Origin: Ga0077530 sp035565975
Lineage (GTDB): Bacteria > Pseudomonadota > Alphaproteobacteria > Rhizobiales > Hyphomicrobiaceae
Assembly (NCBI GenBank): GCA_035565975.1
Contig: DATMRT010000009.1
Span: 1-64,000, forward strand
Length of the DNA: 64,000 nt
Reading direction: 5' to 3'
Position 1 is the first letter of the stretch, and each line of letters opens with the position of its first letter. Shown here in pieces: positions 18,325-26,883 of the stretch. The position numbers and the translations under genes were made by a program. The notes under the pieces were generated by a model that searched no databases, was not told where the DNA came from, and worked only from the letters and a program-made list of their open reading frames with translations.

Positions 18325-18861
18325 ATGCAGATCCTCGGAAATTGGCGATCAGTGCTCTGGCTCCTCGCGGCCGCGACTGCGATCGCGATCTACCTCTCCG
18401 TCGTCTTTCTGACGACGCTCGGTGCCGACGACTGGCGGGATTGCTTCGGTGCCAGCTCGCGGCCCCACCGCTTGGCCATCCAATACTATTCATGGACCAT
18501 GCACAGGGAGGAGTTCGCCTGGGGCTTGGCGGCTGCCATACCGGTGGCGCTGTGCCTTGCCTTGCTCCGGTCTCCATGGCTCGGCCTGATTTGCTGGGTG
18601 CTGTTGCTACCCCTTATCAAGACTATGCTCGGAGACTTCTCGCTGATGCTTGGCGAATGGCTCAATGGCGATGTGGTCACCGCGCAAGGTGGATATCACC
18701 ATTGCGACCGTAAAGGTCACGATAAAGCGGATATCATGCGCTACTGGCTGTACGTCTCGAGCTTCATCATCACCATCTCGGCGGTGAGCATTGCAGCGCG
18801 GCGGCGGCGCAAATCCCGGCCGGGCGACGATGGTGACAGCATGAAGGAGAGCGCTGCATGA
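18325..18861 (+). CDS. hypothetical membrane protein, four predicted helices
   Basis: A 178-residue protein with hydrophobic stretches at about 8-33, 66-83, 86-105 and 139-158, and an Arg/Lys-rich C-terminal tail (AARRRRKSRP). A polar loop with GGYHHCDRKGHDK lies between helices 3 and 4 and might bind a metal, judged only from its His/Cys/Asp content. The stop codon overlaps the start of the DinB-like gene (ATGA), indicating translational coupling. No family recognised. Confidence 0.65.
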   Translation: MQILGNWRSVLWLLAAATAIAIYLSVVFLTTLGADDWRDCFGASSRPHRLAIQYYSWTMHREEFAWGLAAAIPVALCLALLRSPWLGLICWVLLLPLIKTMLGDFSLMLGEWLNGDVVTAQGGYHHCDRKGHDKADIMRYWLYVSSFIITISAVSIAARRRRKSRPGDDGDSMKESAA

Positions 18862-19385
18862 AATCCCGCTTCGAGCAGCTTGCCACCTACAACAAATGGG
18901 CCAACGGACGTCTCTATGAGGCCGCGTTTGCGCTTCCGGAGGCCGACTACCGCCGCGATGTCGGGGCCTTCTTCAAGAGCCTCAACGGCACGCTCAATCA
19001 CCTGCTGGTGGCGGACCGCATCTGGATGAAGCGGCTCACCGGCGCGGGCGAGCATCCTGACAAGCTCAATGCCATCATTCACGACGATCGCGGCGCGCTG
19101 GCGCTGGCCCGCGCCGACGAGGATGACCGGATCATCCGGTTTGTCGCGTCATTGGATGACGCGGCGCTTGCCGGCACACTCAAGTACGCGACGACATCGG
19201 GAAAGGCCTTCGAGCAGAACCGCGCCGACGTCCTCTCGCACTTCTTCAATCACCAGACGCACCATCGCGGGCAGGCGCACACGATCCTCTCGATCGTGAC
19301 GGGCGAAGAACCGCCGTCGCTCGACATGCTGCAGATGCAGCGCGGCATCGTCGCGCCGGATCTGCGAGCGCTGGCGGCGCCCTGA
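18858..19385 (+). CDS. DinB/DUF664-like four-helix metal-binding protein
   Basis: A 175-residue protein of the DinB-like superfamily. The N-terminal YNKWANGRLYEAAFALPE and GTLNHLLVADRIWMKRL are typical. The C-terminal helix NHQTHHRGQAHTIL supplies two of the three His residues (with the one in LNHLL) that bind a metal in this fold. Family members include bacillithiol or mycothiol S-transferases and damage-inducible proteins of unknown role. It overlaps the upstream membrane-protein gene by four bases, forming a short operon with YceI. Confidence 0.85.
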   Translation: MKSRFEQLATYNKWANGRLYEAAFALPEADYRRDVGAFFKSLNGTLNHLLVADRIWMKRLTGAGEHPDKLNAIIHDDRGALALARADEDDRIIRFVASLDDAALAGTLKYATTSGKAFEQNRADVLSHFFNHQTHHRGQAHTILSIVTGEEPPSLDMLQMQRGIVAPDLRALAAP

Positions 19386-19575
19386 ACTTCACCGGCGCTA
19401 CAACCGTACAGACACATCACGCTGGCACTGTGGATACAGGCTCCATTGGTCTGATGTCCGCTGGGTTGACATTAGCCTGATCTCCAAGTCTGAGTGAGGA
19501 ATGTTCAATTGCGATTCCGTTCAGGGGCGGGTCGGCTGCTGAAACGGTGGTTGCTGCACGACTTGGGGGATGCGA

Positions 19576-20436
19576 ATGGCCCGATGGGCATTGAGGCGAT
19601 CGGCGCGCGCCGCGATCGCCGCACTGGCAGTTGCTGCCGCGCAGACGGTATCAACGAATGCGGGGGCGGAAAGCCTCACATCCCACCAGTGGTCCGGCTT
19701 TTACGCCGGGGTGAATGCGGGTTACGCGTCGCATGATGCCTCGGCCATCCTGACAGGGGACAATCCCGTGGGCGGTGGTACCCTCATCCTCAACCGAGCC
19801 GCTGGCGAGATTGGCAATGAATACGTTCCTCGATCTTTGTCCCTGAGTTCTGAGGGCCGCATTGGCGGTGTACAGCTTGGATTTGCCAATCGTCTGACAC
19901 CTAGCTTTGTCCTCGGCTTGGAAGCTGACTTTCAGTTTGCTGACGCTGATGATCAAGCGAGCATGATCGGAGTAAACACCTTCGGTAACCCGCTCACTCT
20001 CACGGTAGGACAGCACCTGGAGTGGTTCGGAACATTACGAGGGAGGCTAGGGTATCTGGTCAACGACAATCTGCTGATCTTCGGCAGTGCAGGTCTCGCT
20101 CTTGGAAAGACATCGAGCGACGCAACAGTGGATCTCGGAGGCACCGTCGGCAACTGGTCCTTTATCGGCGGCGCCTCGACTTTTGTCTGCGTGTTCGGAA
20201 CGACCTGCCTCGCGGGCTCTTCTTCGGGCACATCAGCGGGCTGGGTGATCGGCGGTGGCTTCGAATTGGCGCTGACCAACACGATAAGCCTCAAAGCCGA
20301 GTATCTGCGGCTCGATTTCGGTAGCGACACTGTGCGCATGACGACGGTGGCCCCCTCGGCCGGCAGTGCATTCATCGACGTCAAGGTCAAGCACACCTAC
20401 GACATCGCGCGCGTTGGCTTGAACTTCAGGTTCTGA
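19576..20436 (+). CDS. outer-membrane beta-barrel protein (Omp25/Omp31-type porin family)
   Basis: An exported protein of 286 residues. A long signal peptide (ARAAIAALAVAAAQ, cleavage near NAGAES) precedes the barrel opening WSGFYAGVNAGYASHD, characteristic of alphaproteobacterial Omp25/31-like proteins. Alternating strands follow, and the chain ends in VGLNFRF with the terminal Phe needed for BAM insertion. An unusual insert with two Cys (FVCVFGTTC) lies near residue 200. The ATG at 19576 was preferred over 19570 for its spacing from GGGGG. A short GC hairpin overlaps the stop. Confidence 0.88.
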   Translation: MARWALRRSARAAIAALAVAAAQTVSTNAGAESLTSHQWSGFYAGVNAGYASHDASAILTGDNPVGGGTLILNRAAGEIGNEYVPRSLSLSSEGRIGGVQLGFANRLTPSFVLGLEADFQFADADDQASMIGVNTFGNPLTLTVGQHLEWFGTLRGRLGYLVNDNLLIFGSAGLALGKTSSDATVDLGGTVGNWSFIGGASTFVCVFGTTCLAGSSSGTSAGWVIGGGFELALTNTISLKAEYLRLDFGSDTVRMTTVAPSAGSAFIDVKVKHTYDIARVGLNFRF

Positions 20437-20453
20437 GGGCGAGCGCCCTCAGA
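20432..20453. terminator. GC hairpin spanning two convergent stop codons
   Basis: A perfect 9-bp stem TCTGAGGGC/GCCCTCAGA with a 4-base loop covers the stop of the porin gene and the stop of the facing gene. It has no T run, so it may act as a bidirectional block or simply protect mRNA ends. Confidence 0.4.
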
Positions 20454-20934
20454 CCCCGAGGTCCTTCCGCACGGTGAACACTTCCATGATCCGCGCGCCG
20501 CGGTGCGGACCATCGACGACGAACTGCCAGCGTCCTTCCGAGTAGGTGTCGCAAAGCTTCACGCCTTTCACGAGCACCCAGTGTCCCTCGCGCCCCTTGT
20601 GAATGGCGAGGATGTAGTGCGTCCAGGCGCTGCGCGGCTTCTGCATCCAGGTCCACAGGCTCGGCCGCTCCTTGCGCTCGAGGTGCATGTAGCTCTCGAT
20701 GAGATCCATGCGATAGCCGAAGTGCGCCAATGCAGCGGCGACCTCCTCGTTGTCCGTACCCTTGATGATCGGCTTGCGATGGGTTGGAATGTTGCGGAAG
20801 GTGCGGATCTCGTCTTCCATCCGGCTGATCGGATAGCCCGTAATGGCCGCGAGCACATAGGGCCCGCAGAAGGCAATGCGGCCGGTGTCGTTCGCGACCT
20901 CGTTGAGGGTCGAGGTCAGGTGGGCGCTGGTCAT
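20449..20934 (-). CDS. hypothetical protein with CGP and GHWV motifs, possibly papain-like
   Basis: A 161-residue soluble protein started at 20934 (MTSAHLTSTL). The N-terminal region has IAFCGPYVLAAITG, and later come HYILAIHKGREGHWVLVKG and CDTYSEGRW. A CGP-type Cys early and a His in a GHW strand about 100 residues later is the spacing of papain-like cysteine peptidase folds such as C39. I base this only on that pattern and on the short length. The frame extends to 21009, but the Met at 20934 begins the conserved-looking part. Convergent with the porin gene. Confidence 0.6.
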   Translation of the reverse strand: MTSAHLTSTLNEVANDTGRIAFCGPYVLAAITGYPISRMEDEIRTFRNIPTHRKPIIKGTDNEEVAAALAHFGYRMDLIESYMHLERKERPSLWTWMQKPRSAWTHYILAIHKGREGHWVLVKGVKLCDTYSEGRWQFVVDGPHRGARIMEVFTVRKDLGV

Positions 20935-21133
20935 AATCGGGGTCCGCGAAGCGGGATGGTTAACAAAATCTTTCCACCCATTGGTTAACAAAGGGTTTCC
21001 AGCGCGCAACTCACCCTGCGCCTGTCACGCACAGGTGATTGGTAAAGCGTCGCGCATCCAGGAACGCCGCCATGGGCTTGCCGTTGTAAGGGCACGGAAA
21101 CGCTCAATCGGACCACTCCATCGGACCACTCCC

Positions 21134-21391
21134 ATGACAAAAAGCATCTCCCTCCTTTCCGCACTTGCGATCGCAGCTCTGGTCAGCGGCATTAGCGGTG
21201 GTGCGGTGACAGCCGCGGCAACGCGCACCCAGCAGGATCAGCAGAACCCACAGCAGGCTCATCAGCGGAAGGCGATCCATCACGGCGCTGAGCACTCATC
21301 TTCCTGCGGTGTGTTCATGTACTGGCATGAGGGCAAATGCGTCGACGCCAGGGGGCAGCACCGGCAGCCGTGGACGTCCTCGGTCTTCTAG
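21134..21391 (+). CDS. small exported Gln/His-rich protein, 85 residues
   Basis: A signal peptide (ISLLSALAIAALVSGISGG) is followed by a Gln/His-rich linker (QQDQQNPQQAHQRKAIHHG) and a two-Cys C-terminal segment (SSCGVFMYWHEGKCVDARG). The Cys pair with intervening aromatic residues resembles the segment in the exported protein at 11153. The start at 21134 was chosen because the earlier frame overlaps another gene's promoter. Function unknown. Confidence 0.55.
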   Translation: MTKSISLLSALAIAALVSGISGGAVTAAATRTQQDQQNPQQAHQRKAIHHGAEHSSSCGVFMYWHEGKCVDARGQHRQPWTSSVF

Positions 21392-21575
21392 GCTCTTCGG
21401 ATCGTCGACTGCGCCAGCGGCGAGGACGCTGCCTGCCGCTCCGATGATTGGAATTTTCGCATCGATCGCTTGCTGTCCGCTTCCCTCCCGGCGCAATCTC
21501 ATGCCGTCGGGCTAGGGAGTCCGATCTCCACGGGAACGGGGCCATCGCGGCCTCGCGGGCGAGCAGAGGCGAGAT

Positions 21576-23336
21576 ATGGCGAGAAAAGAAAAATCGAATG
21601 GCGGCAAAGCTGGAGATGCCGCCAAACTCAGTGTGCCACAGAAGGGCTTTCTCCAGGGCCTCGCCAACTACGGCGATGCCGATTTCTCGATCTACATGCG
21701 CCGGGCCTTCGCGCGCTCGCAGGGCTTCTCGCTGGACGAGCTTTCGCGCCCCGTCGTCGGCATCGCGAATACCTACAGCCGCTTCAATCCGTGCCACCGC
21801 CACTTCCCGGAGTTGGTCGACGCCGTAAAGCGCGGCGTTGCGTCGGCCGGCGGTCTCGCGCTCGAATTTCCGACCATATCGCTGCACGAGTCGACGCTGA
21901 CGCCGAACTCCATGAAGTTCCGCAACCTCATGGCCATGGACACCGAAGAGATGATCCGCGCCCAGCCCATGGACGCGGTCGTGCTCATGGGTGGCTGCGA
22001 CAAGACCGTTCCGGCGCAGCTCATGGGGGCCGCGAGCGCCGGCAAGCCCGCCATCCAACTCATCGGCGGCCCACAGATGACCGGTCGTTGGCGCGAACAC
22101 CGCGTCGGCGCCTGCACGGACTGCCGCAAGTTCTGGATGGAATATCGCGCCGGCCGCATGGGCAAGAGCGAGATCGAAGAAGCCGAGGGCCGTCTCGTGA
22201 CGACGGCCGGGACCTGCGCCGTCATGGGCACGGCCTCGACCATGGCCGCGATCGCGGAAGCGCTTGGCATGACACTGCCGGGCACTGCCGCGATCCCCGC
22301 CGTGCACGCCGACCGCATTCGCGCCGCCGAAGCGACGGGCGTGCGCGCCGTCGCGTTGGCGCGCGGTGATCTCGCGCCAAACAAGATCATCACACAGAAG
22401 TCCATCGAGAATGCCGCCCGCGTGCTGCTCGCGCTGGGTGGATCGACGAACGGCGTCGTGCATCTCGCAGCCATTGCTGGCCGCGTCGGCGCCAAGCTCG
22501 ATCTCGCGCGTTTCAATGAGCTTTCCGATACAACACCTGTCCTCGCCGCGGTGAAGCCGGTCGGCAACGAGCACTACATGGAGGATTTCTTCGCTGCCGG
22601 CGGCATCGGCGCCGTGCTGCGCGAGCTGAAGGACCGCCTCCATCTCGACGCGATGACGATTACCGGCGAAACGCTCGGCGAGCGGCTGGCCGCGGAAGAG
22701 GGCACCTGGGTGGATCGCCGCGTCATCAAGCCGATCAGCGATCCGATCGAGCCGCAGGGCGGCCTCGTCGCGCTGTTCGGCTCGCTCGCACCCAAAGGCG
22801 CGATCATCAAGCGCTCGGCCGCGACGCCTGAGCTGTTCGAGCGCACCGGCTGCGCGGTCGTGTTTTCTTCACTCGCTGATCTCTCCGCGCGCGTCGATGA
22901 TCCCGACCTCGACGTCACCGCCGACGACTTTCTCATCCTGCAGAACGCCGGTCCCAGTTCACCGGCCGGGATGCCCGAAGCGGGCTTCCTGCCGATCCCG
23001 AAGAAGCTGCTCGCGGCCGGCGTCAAGGACATGGTCCGCATCTCGGACGCGCGCATGTCCGGCACGGCCTACGGCACCATCGTGCTGCACGTCGCGCCCG
23101 AGGCCGCGGCCGGTGGCCCGCTCGCGCTCGTACGCACGGGCGACAGGATCAAGCTGTCGGTCAAAAATCGTTCGATCGATCTGCTCGTCGATGCCGCTGA
23201 ACTTGCCAAGCGCCGCAAGGCCTTGGAGCAGGAGAAGAAGCCGACCGCTCCACGCGGCTACGACCGTCTTTTCCGCGAACGCGTGCTGCAAGCGCCCGAG
23301 GGCTGCGACTTCGATTTTCTCGCGCCGGATCACTGA
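21576..23336 (+). CDS. IlvD/Edd-family dehydratase, sugar-acid type
   Basis: A 586-residue iron-sulfur dehydratase that removes water from a 2,3-dihydroxy acid. Three cluster ligands are clear: Cys73 (FNPCHRHF), Cys141 (GGCDKT) and Cys214 (GTCAVMGTA). Their spacing of 68 and 73 residues matches my recollection of the [2Fe-2S] L-arabinonate dehydratase group, rather than classical IlvD. The HADRIRAAE segment is typical of that sugar-acid branch. Branched-chain synthesis is less likely, since ilvI and ilvH lie elsewhere and IlvD proteins differ here. Its neighbour, facing it, is a TauE/SafE exporter. The substrate is unknown; pentonate, hexonate or a sulfo-sugar acid are options. Confidence 0.85.
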   Translation: MARKEKSNGGKAGDAAKLSVPQKGFLQGLANYGDADFSIYMRRAFARSQGFSLDELSRPVVGIANTYSRFNPCHRHFPELVDAVKRGVASAGGLALEFPTISLHESTLTPNSMKFRNLMAMDTEEMIRAQPMDAVVLMGGCDKTVPAQLMGAASAGKPAIQLIGGPQMTGRWREHRVGACTDCRKFWMEYRAGRMGKSEIEEAEGRLVTTAGTCAVMGTASTMAAIAEALGMTLPGTAAIPAVHADRIRAAEATGVRAVALARGDLAPNKIITQKSIENAARVLLALGGSTNGVVHLAAIAGRVGAKLDLARFNELSDTTPVLAAVKPVGNEHYMEDFFAAGGIGAVLRELKDRLHLDAMTITGETLGERLAAEEGTWVDRRVIKPISDPIEPQGGLVALFGSLAPKGAIIKRSAATPELFERTGCAVVFSSLADLSARVDDPDLDVTADDFLILQNAGPSSPAGMPEAGFLPIPKKLLAAGVKDMVRISDARMSGTAYGTIVLHVAPEAAAGGPLALVRTGDRIKLSVKNRSIDLLVDAAELAKRRKALEQEKKPTAPRGYDRLFRERVLQAPEGCDFDFLAPDH

Positions 23337-23518
23337 CCCGTATCGCGCCTGCGGCGCGAGCGAGGCTTGCCTCGCGCTCCACCGGGAGGGACACCCTCCC
23401 GGACCGACCCGTATTTATAATCGAAATACTCGCGCCGAATGCTTTCTTCTCCTTCTCCCGTCCTTACGGGGAGAAGGTCGGGATGAGGGGCGGCACCTGC
23501 CGCCGTCGCCGCTGCTCA
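23337..23518. repeat. repeat- and hairpin-rich convergent intergenic region
   Basis: Between two converging genes there are several GC hairpins. One is a perfect 9-bp stem CCGGGAGGG/CCCTCCCGG at 23382-23402. A second, imperfect one (CCTTCTCCCG ... CGGGGAGAAGG, 23451-23477) followed by ATGAGGGGCGGC belongs to the family also present at 16303 and 31741. The region probably insulates the two genes. Confidence 0.65.
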
Positions 23519-24262
23519 TCAGTTCAGCGCCCGCCAGATGATCATGCCGCCGCCGAGAAGGATGCCCGCTTCGAGAATGAGTGTATGAACGCGTGCCGAG
23601 AAGCGGCGCACCATCCACTTCGCGGTGAGCGTCCCGGGCGTCGCCATGATGCCGATGAGCAATGAAATCAGCATGAGGTTGAGATCGAGCGCGCCGAAGC
23701 CGGCGAAGACGCCCGTCTTCACGAAGCCGAGCAGGAATGAAATGGCGGCGTCGGTGGCAATGACCTGCGTGCCAGTGAGGCCCGTCGCCATGAGCAACGA
23801 GAGCAACATGACGCCGCTGCCGGAAGTGCCGCCCATGATGAGGCCATAGCCAGCCGACGCATACGCGAGCCCGCGCTCGGAGAGCCTGAGCTTCAGGTGT
23901 TCGAAAAAGCGCCGCGCGGGGACGAGCACGATGAGCATCATACCGATGAAGATGGCTGCGCCTTTCCCGGTGAGCTGCGTATAACCCCAGGCCCCGAGCG
24001 CAGCGAACGGGAGCGCGATGATCGAGACGATGCCGGTCTTGCGAACATCGAGGGCCTCCCGAAAGGCGGCGACTCGGGTTGCATTCGTGATGATGGCGCT
24101 GAGGGCGATGATCGGCACCACGGCCGGCGCGCCGACGAGCGGCACGAGCACCAGCGGCATGAGGAGGCCGGTGCCATAACCGGCCATGCCGCCGATGATC
24201 TGGGCGACGAAGGCCGTCGCCGCGACGAGCACGAGCTGGGCCACAGTGAGGTCGGCAAGCAT
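23519..24262 (-). CDS. TauE/SafE (TSUP) family anion exporter
   Basis: A 247-residue membrane protein with about seven or eight helices. The early segment AAWPVMG-type loop appears here as GGMAGYGTGLLMPLVLVPL, the first TSUP repeat. The second repeat reads GLIMGGTSGSGVMLLSLLMA. Family members export sulfite, sulfoacetate or related organosulfur anions, though many are uncharacterised. It is convergent with the IlvD/Edd gene and 7 kb from xsc, so a link with sulfonate breakdown is plausible but unproven. Confidence 0.85.
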   Translation of the reverse strand: MLADLTVAQLVLVAATAFVAQIIGGMAGYGTGLLMPLVLVPLVGAPAVVPIIALSAIITNATRVAAFREALDVRKTGIVSIIALPFAALGAWGYTQLTGKGAAIFIGMMLIVLVPARRFFEHLKLRLSERGLAYASAGYGLIMGGTSGSGVMLLSLLMATGLTGTQVIATDAAISFLLGFVKTGVFAGFGALDLNLMLISLLIGIMATPGTLTAKWMVRRFSARVHTLILEAGILLGGGMIIWRALN

Positions 24263-24289
24263 GGACTACAACCTCTCTGCGCGGAGTCT

Positions 24290-24541
24290 GCTGTCAGGAT
24301 AACGAGCGCCGAAGAGAACGCTTCCGCTCATGTCGACGCACGCGCAGCACTCCATTCCTGCGGCCCGCTGCCGGAAACGCCAACCTGCCGCTATGGCCGC
24401 CGCGGGCAGAGCACCACGCACGGCTGCGAAGCACCTCTTCCCAGCAGCCCGCGGCCTGAAACGCCAACCTGTCGCTATGGCCGCCGCGGGCATAGCACCA
24501 CGCACGGTTGCGAAGCACCTCTTCCCAGCAGCCCGCGGCAA
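24290..24541 (+). repeat. tandem 84-bp repeat, two good copies and one degenerate
   Basis: Units begin with GAAACGCCAACCTG at 24374 and 24458, exactly 84 bases apart, and end in CTTCCCAGCAGCCCGCGGC. A decayed unit precedes them (24290-24373). Because 84 is a multiple of three, the minus strand keeps an open frame of 91 codons repeating RAAGKRCFA. I regard it as non-coding since it has no ribosome site and an inverted copy lies in an intergenic gap at 16203-16281. Confidence 0.8.
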
Positions 24542-24544
24542 AAA

Positions 24545-26173
24545 CTAAACAAGCCTACTCTGCTCGATGGCGGCGCCGATGAAGCTTGCGAAGAGCGGAT
24601 GGGGCTCGAAGGGGCGGGATTTGAGCTCAGGATGATACTGGACGCCGACGAACCAGGGATGGTCGGGAATCTCGACTGTTTCCGGCAGCAGGCCGTCGGG
24701 CGACATGCCGGCAAAGCGCAGCCCCGCGGCCTCGAGGCGCTCGCGGTAGCGCGTGTTGACCTCGTAGCGATGGCGGTGGCGCTCGTGGATGTCGTTCGAG
24801 CCGTAGATGCGCGCAATGCGGCTCCCTTCGGCAAGGCGCGCCTCGTAGGCGCCGAGCCGCATGGTGCCGCCGAGATCGCCGCCGGAGCGGCGCTGCTCGA
24901 GTTCGTTGCCGCGCATCCACTCGGTCATCAGGCCGACGACCGGTTCCTTGGTGGTGCCGAACTCGGTGGAACTGGCGCCTTCGATGCCGACGAGATTGCG
25001 CGCCGCCTCGATGCAGGCCATCTGCATGCCGAAGCAGATGCCGAAGTATGGCACGCCACGCTCGCGCGCGAACTTGGCCGCGAGGATCTTGCCCTCCGAT
25101 CCGCGCTCGCCAAAGCCTCCGGGCACGAGAATGCCATGCACGCCTTCGAGGTAGGGCGTGGGGTCCTGGTGCTCGAAGACCTCGCTCTCGATCCACTCGA
25201 GGCGCACCTTCACCTTGTTGGCAATGCCGCCGTGGACGAGCGCTTCGATCAGCGACTTGTACGCATCCTTGAGCCCCGTGTACTTGCCGACGATGGCGAT
25301 GGTCACAGTGCCCTCGGGGTTCGCGATCGTGTGGGAGATATTCTCCCACTGCTCGAGGCGTGGCGCGGGCGCGCCCTCGATGCCGAATGCCGAGAGCACC
25401 TCGCGATCGAGGCCTTCGCGGTGATAGGCGAGCGGCACGTCGTAGATCGAGGCGACGTCGAGCGCCTGGATGACGGCACTTTCGCGCACGTTGCAGAAGA
25501 GCGCGATCTTGCGCCGCTCCGAAGGCGGCACCTCGCGGTCGCTGCGGCAGAGCAGGATGTCGGGCTGGATGCCGATCGAGCGCAGCTCCTTGACGGAGTG
25601 CTGGGTCGGCTTGGTCTTGAGCTCGCCGGCCGAGGGGATGTACGGCATCAGCGTCAGGTGGATGTAGACCGAGTGCCCGCGCGGCAGCTCGTTGCCAAGC
25701 TGGCGGATGGCCTCGAAGAACGGCAGGCCCTCGATGTCGCCGACGGTGCCGCCGATCTCGACGAGCACAAAATCCACGTCGTCATTTCCCGAGACGACGA
25801 AGCTCTTGATGGCGTCGGTGACGTGCGGGATGACCTGGACGGTGCCGCCGAGATAATCGCCGCGCCGCTCGCGGCTCAGGATGTCCTGGTAGATGCGTCC
25901 GGTGGTGATGTTGTCGGTCTTGCGCGCGGGCACGCCCGTGAAGCGCTCGTAGTGGCCGAGATCGAGATCGGTCTCGGCGCCGTCGTCAGTGACAAAGACC
26001 TCGCCATGCTGATACGGGCTCATCGTGCCCGGATCGACATTGAGGTAGGGGTCCAGCTTTCTCAGCCGGACTCGATAGCCACGGGCCTGCAGGAGCGCTC
26101 CAAGGGCTGCCGAAGCAAGCCCTTTGCCGAGCGAGGAGACCACGCCGCCGGTAATGAAGATGTACCGCGCCAT
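24545..26173 (-). CDS. pyrG: CTP synthase
   Basis: A 542-residue enzyme that makes CTP from UTP, ATP and glutamine, the last step of pyrimidine nucleotide synthesis. The synthase domain has the P-loop GGVVSSLGKGLASAALG, the LRKLDPYLNVDPGTMSPYQH segment and GAETDLDLGHYERF. The glutaminase domain has PGGFGERGSEGK, the nucleophile Cys in FGICFGMQMA and the His-Glu dyad in QYHPE. The start at 26173 (MARYIFITGG) is canonical. The pyrG-secG-tpiA order is common in Alphaproteobacteria and supports the assignment. Confidence 0.98.
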   Translation of the reverse strand: MARYIFITGGVVSSLGKGLASAALGALLQARGYRVRLRKLDPYLNVDPGTMSPYQHGEVFVTDDGAETDLDLGHYERFTGVPARKTDNITTGRIYQDILSRERRGDYLGGTVQVIPHVTDAIKSFVVSGNDDVDFVLVEIGGTVGDIEGLPFFEAIRQLGNELPRGHSVYIHLTLMPYIPSAGELKTKPTQHSVKELRSIGIQPDILLCRSDREVPPSERRKIALFCNVRESAVIQALDVASIYDVPLAYHREGLDREVLSAFGIEGAPAPRLEQWENISHTIANPEGTVTIAIVGKYTGLKDAYKSLIEALVHGGIANKVKVRLEWIESEVFEHQDPTPYLEGVHGILVPGGFGERGSEGKILAAKFARERGVPYFGICFGMQMACIEAARNLVGIEGASSTEFGTTKEPVVGLMTEWMRGNELEQRRSGGDLGGTMRLGAYEARLAEGSRIARIYGSNDIHERHRHRYEVNTRYRERLEAAGLRFAGMSPDGLLPETVEIPDHPWFVGVQYHPELKSRPFEPHPLFASFIGAAIEQSRLV

Positions 26174-26303
26174 GGGCCTCCACCTTACTCGCTTTCCACA
26201 TGATTCGGGCCGGCGTTCATGACACCGGCCCCATCCATCCACAGCCCACATTCCAGATGGCTGCGACCCCAGGTGGTCGCGGTCATCCGCTCGGCAATCT
26301 CAA

Positions 26304-26711
26304 TTAGCGGCCCGTCGGCGCCGAGGGAAGCTGCTGGCGTCCCTGCTGCAGGCTGTCGAGCAGACTGCCACCGCCGCCGGTGGTCGGTGCCGTGCCGCCG
26401 CCCGTCGGCGCGGCGGGCGCTTCCTTGCCGGGTACGGCCGGTGCCGTCGCGGCAGGCCGGTCGAGCGGCGAGACGCCGCGCCGGCTCTGCTGAGCGATGA
26501 GCGTGAGACTGATCGAGGTGACGAAGAAGGCCGCGGCGAGACCCGCGGTCACGCGCGTCAGCATGTTCGCGGTGCCGCGTCCGGTCATGAAGCCGCCGGC
26601 GCCGCCGCTGCTGCCGATCCCGAGCGCGCCGCCTTCCGAGCGCTGCAGCAGGACGACACCGCAAAGGGCGGCGGCGATCATCAGGTGTATGACCAGCAGT
26701 ACGGTTGCCAT
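26304..26711 (-). CDS. secG: preprotein translocase subunit SecG
   Basis: A 135-residue protein with two hydrophobic helices (about 2-22 and 52-72), as expected for the SecG partner of SecYE. The LLVIHLMIAAALCGVVLLQRSEGGALG start and the following glycine-rich FMTGRGTANMLTRVT loop are diagnostic. The Pro/Ala/Gly-rich tail is longer than in E. coli and typical of alphaproteobacterial homologues. It lies 130 bases upstream of pyrG on the same strand. Confidence 0.94.
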   Translation of the reverse strand: MATVLLVIHLMIAAALCGVVLLQRSEGGALGIGSSGGAGGFMTGRGTANMLTRVTAGLAAAFFVTSISLTLIAQQSRRGVSPLDRPAATAPAVPGKEAPAAPTGGGTAPTTGGGGSLLDSLQQGRQQLPSAPTGR

Positions 26712-26883
26712 CTAATGCCTCTTCGTCGTGCGCCCGAGGCGCCGGCCACCCGGAAGCCTGTTGTCGGAAAGGCGGATCGGAGCCGGGGGTGCCGGCTGCC
26801 AGACCCTGGGGGCCAATTCTGGGGGGTGGTCTACACCATGTCGCCGCGAACTGCCACCACCTCGCCTGCGGCCGATTGAAAAT

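Noticed and set aside
24266..24541. 91-codon minus-strand frame with repeated RAAGKRCFA
   Set aside because: The frame is kept open by an 84-bp tandem repeat; no ribosome site, and a copy of the unit lies in a non-coding gap.
23897..26203. 768-codon plus-strand frame
   Set aside because: Antisense to pyrG and the TSUP gene; composition is Arg/His-rich and it spans a repeat array. pyrG is certain.
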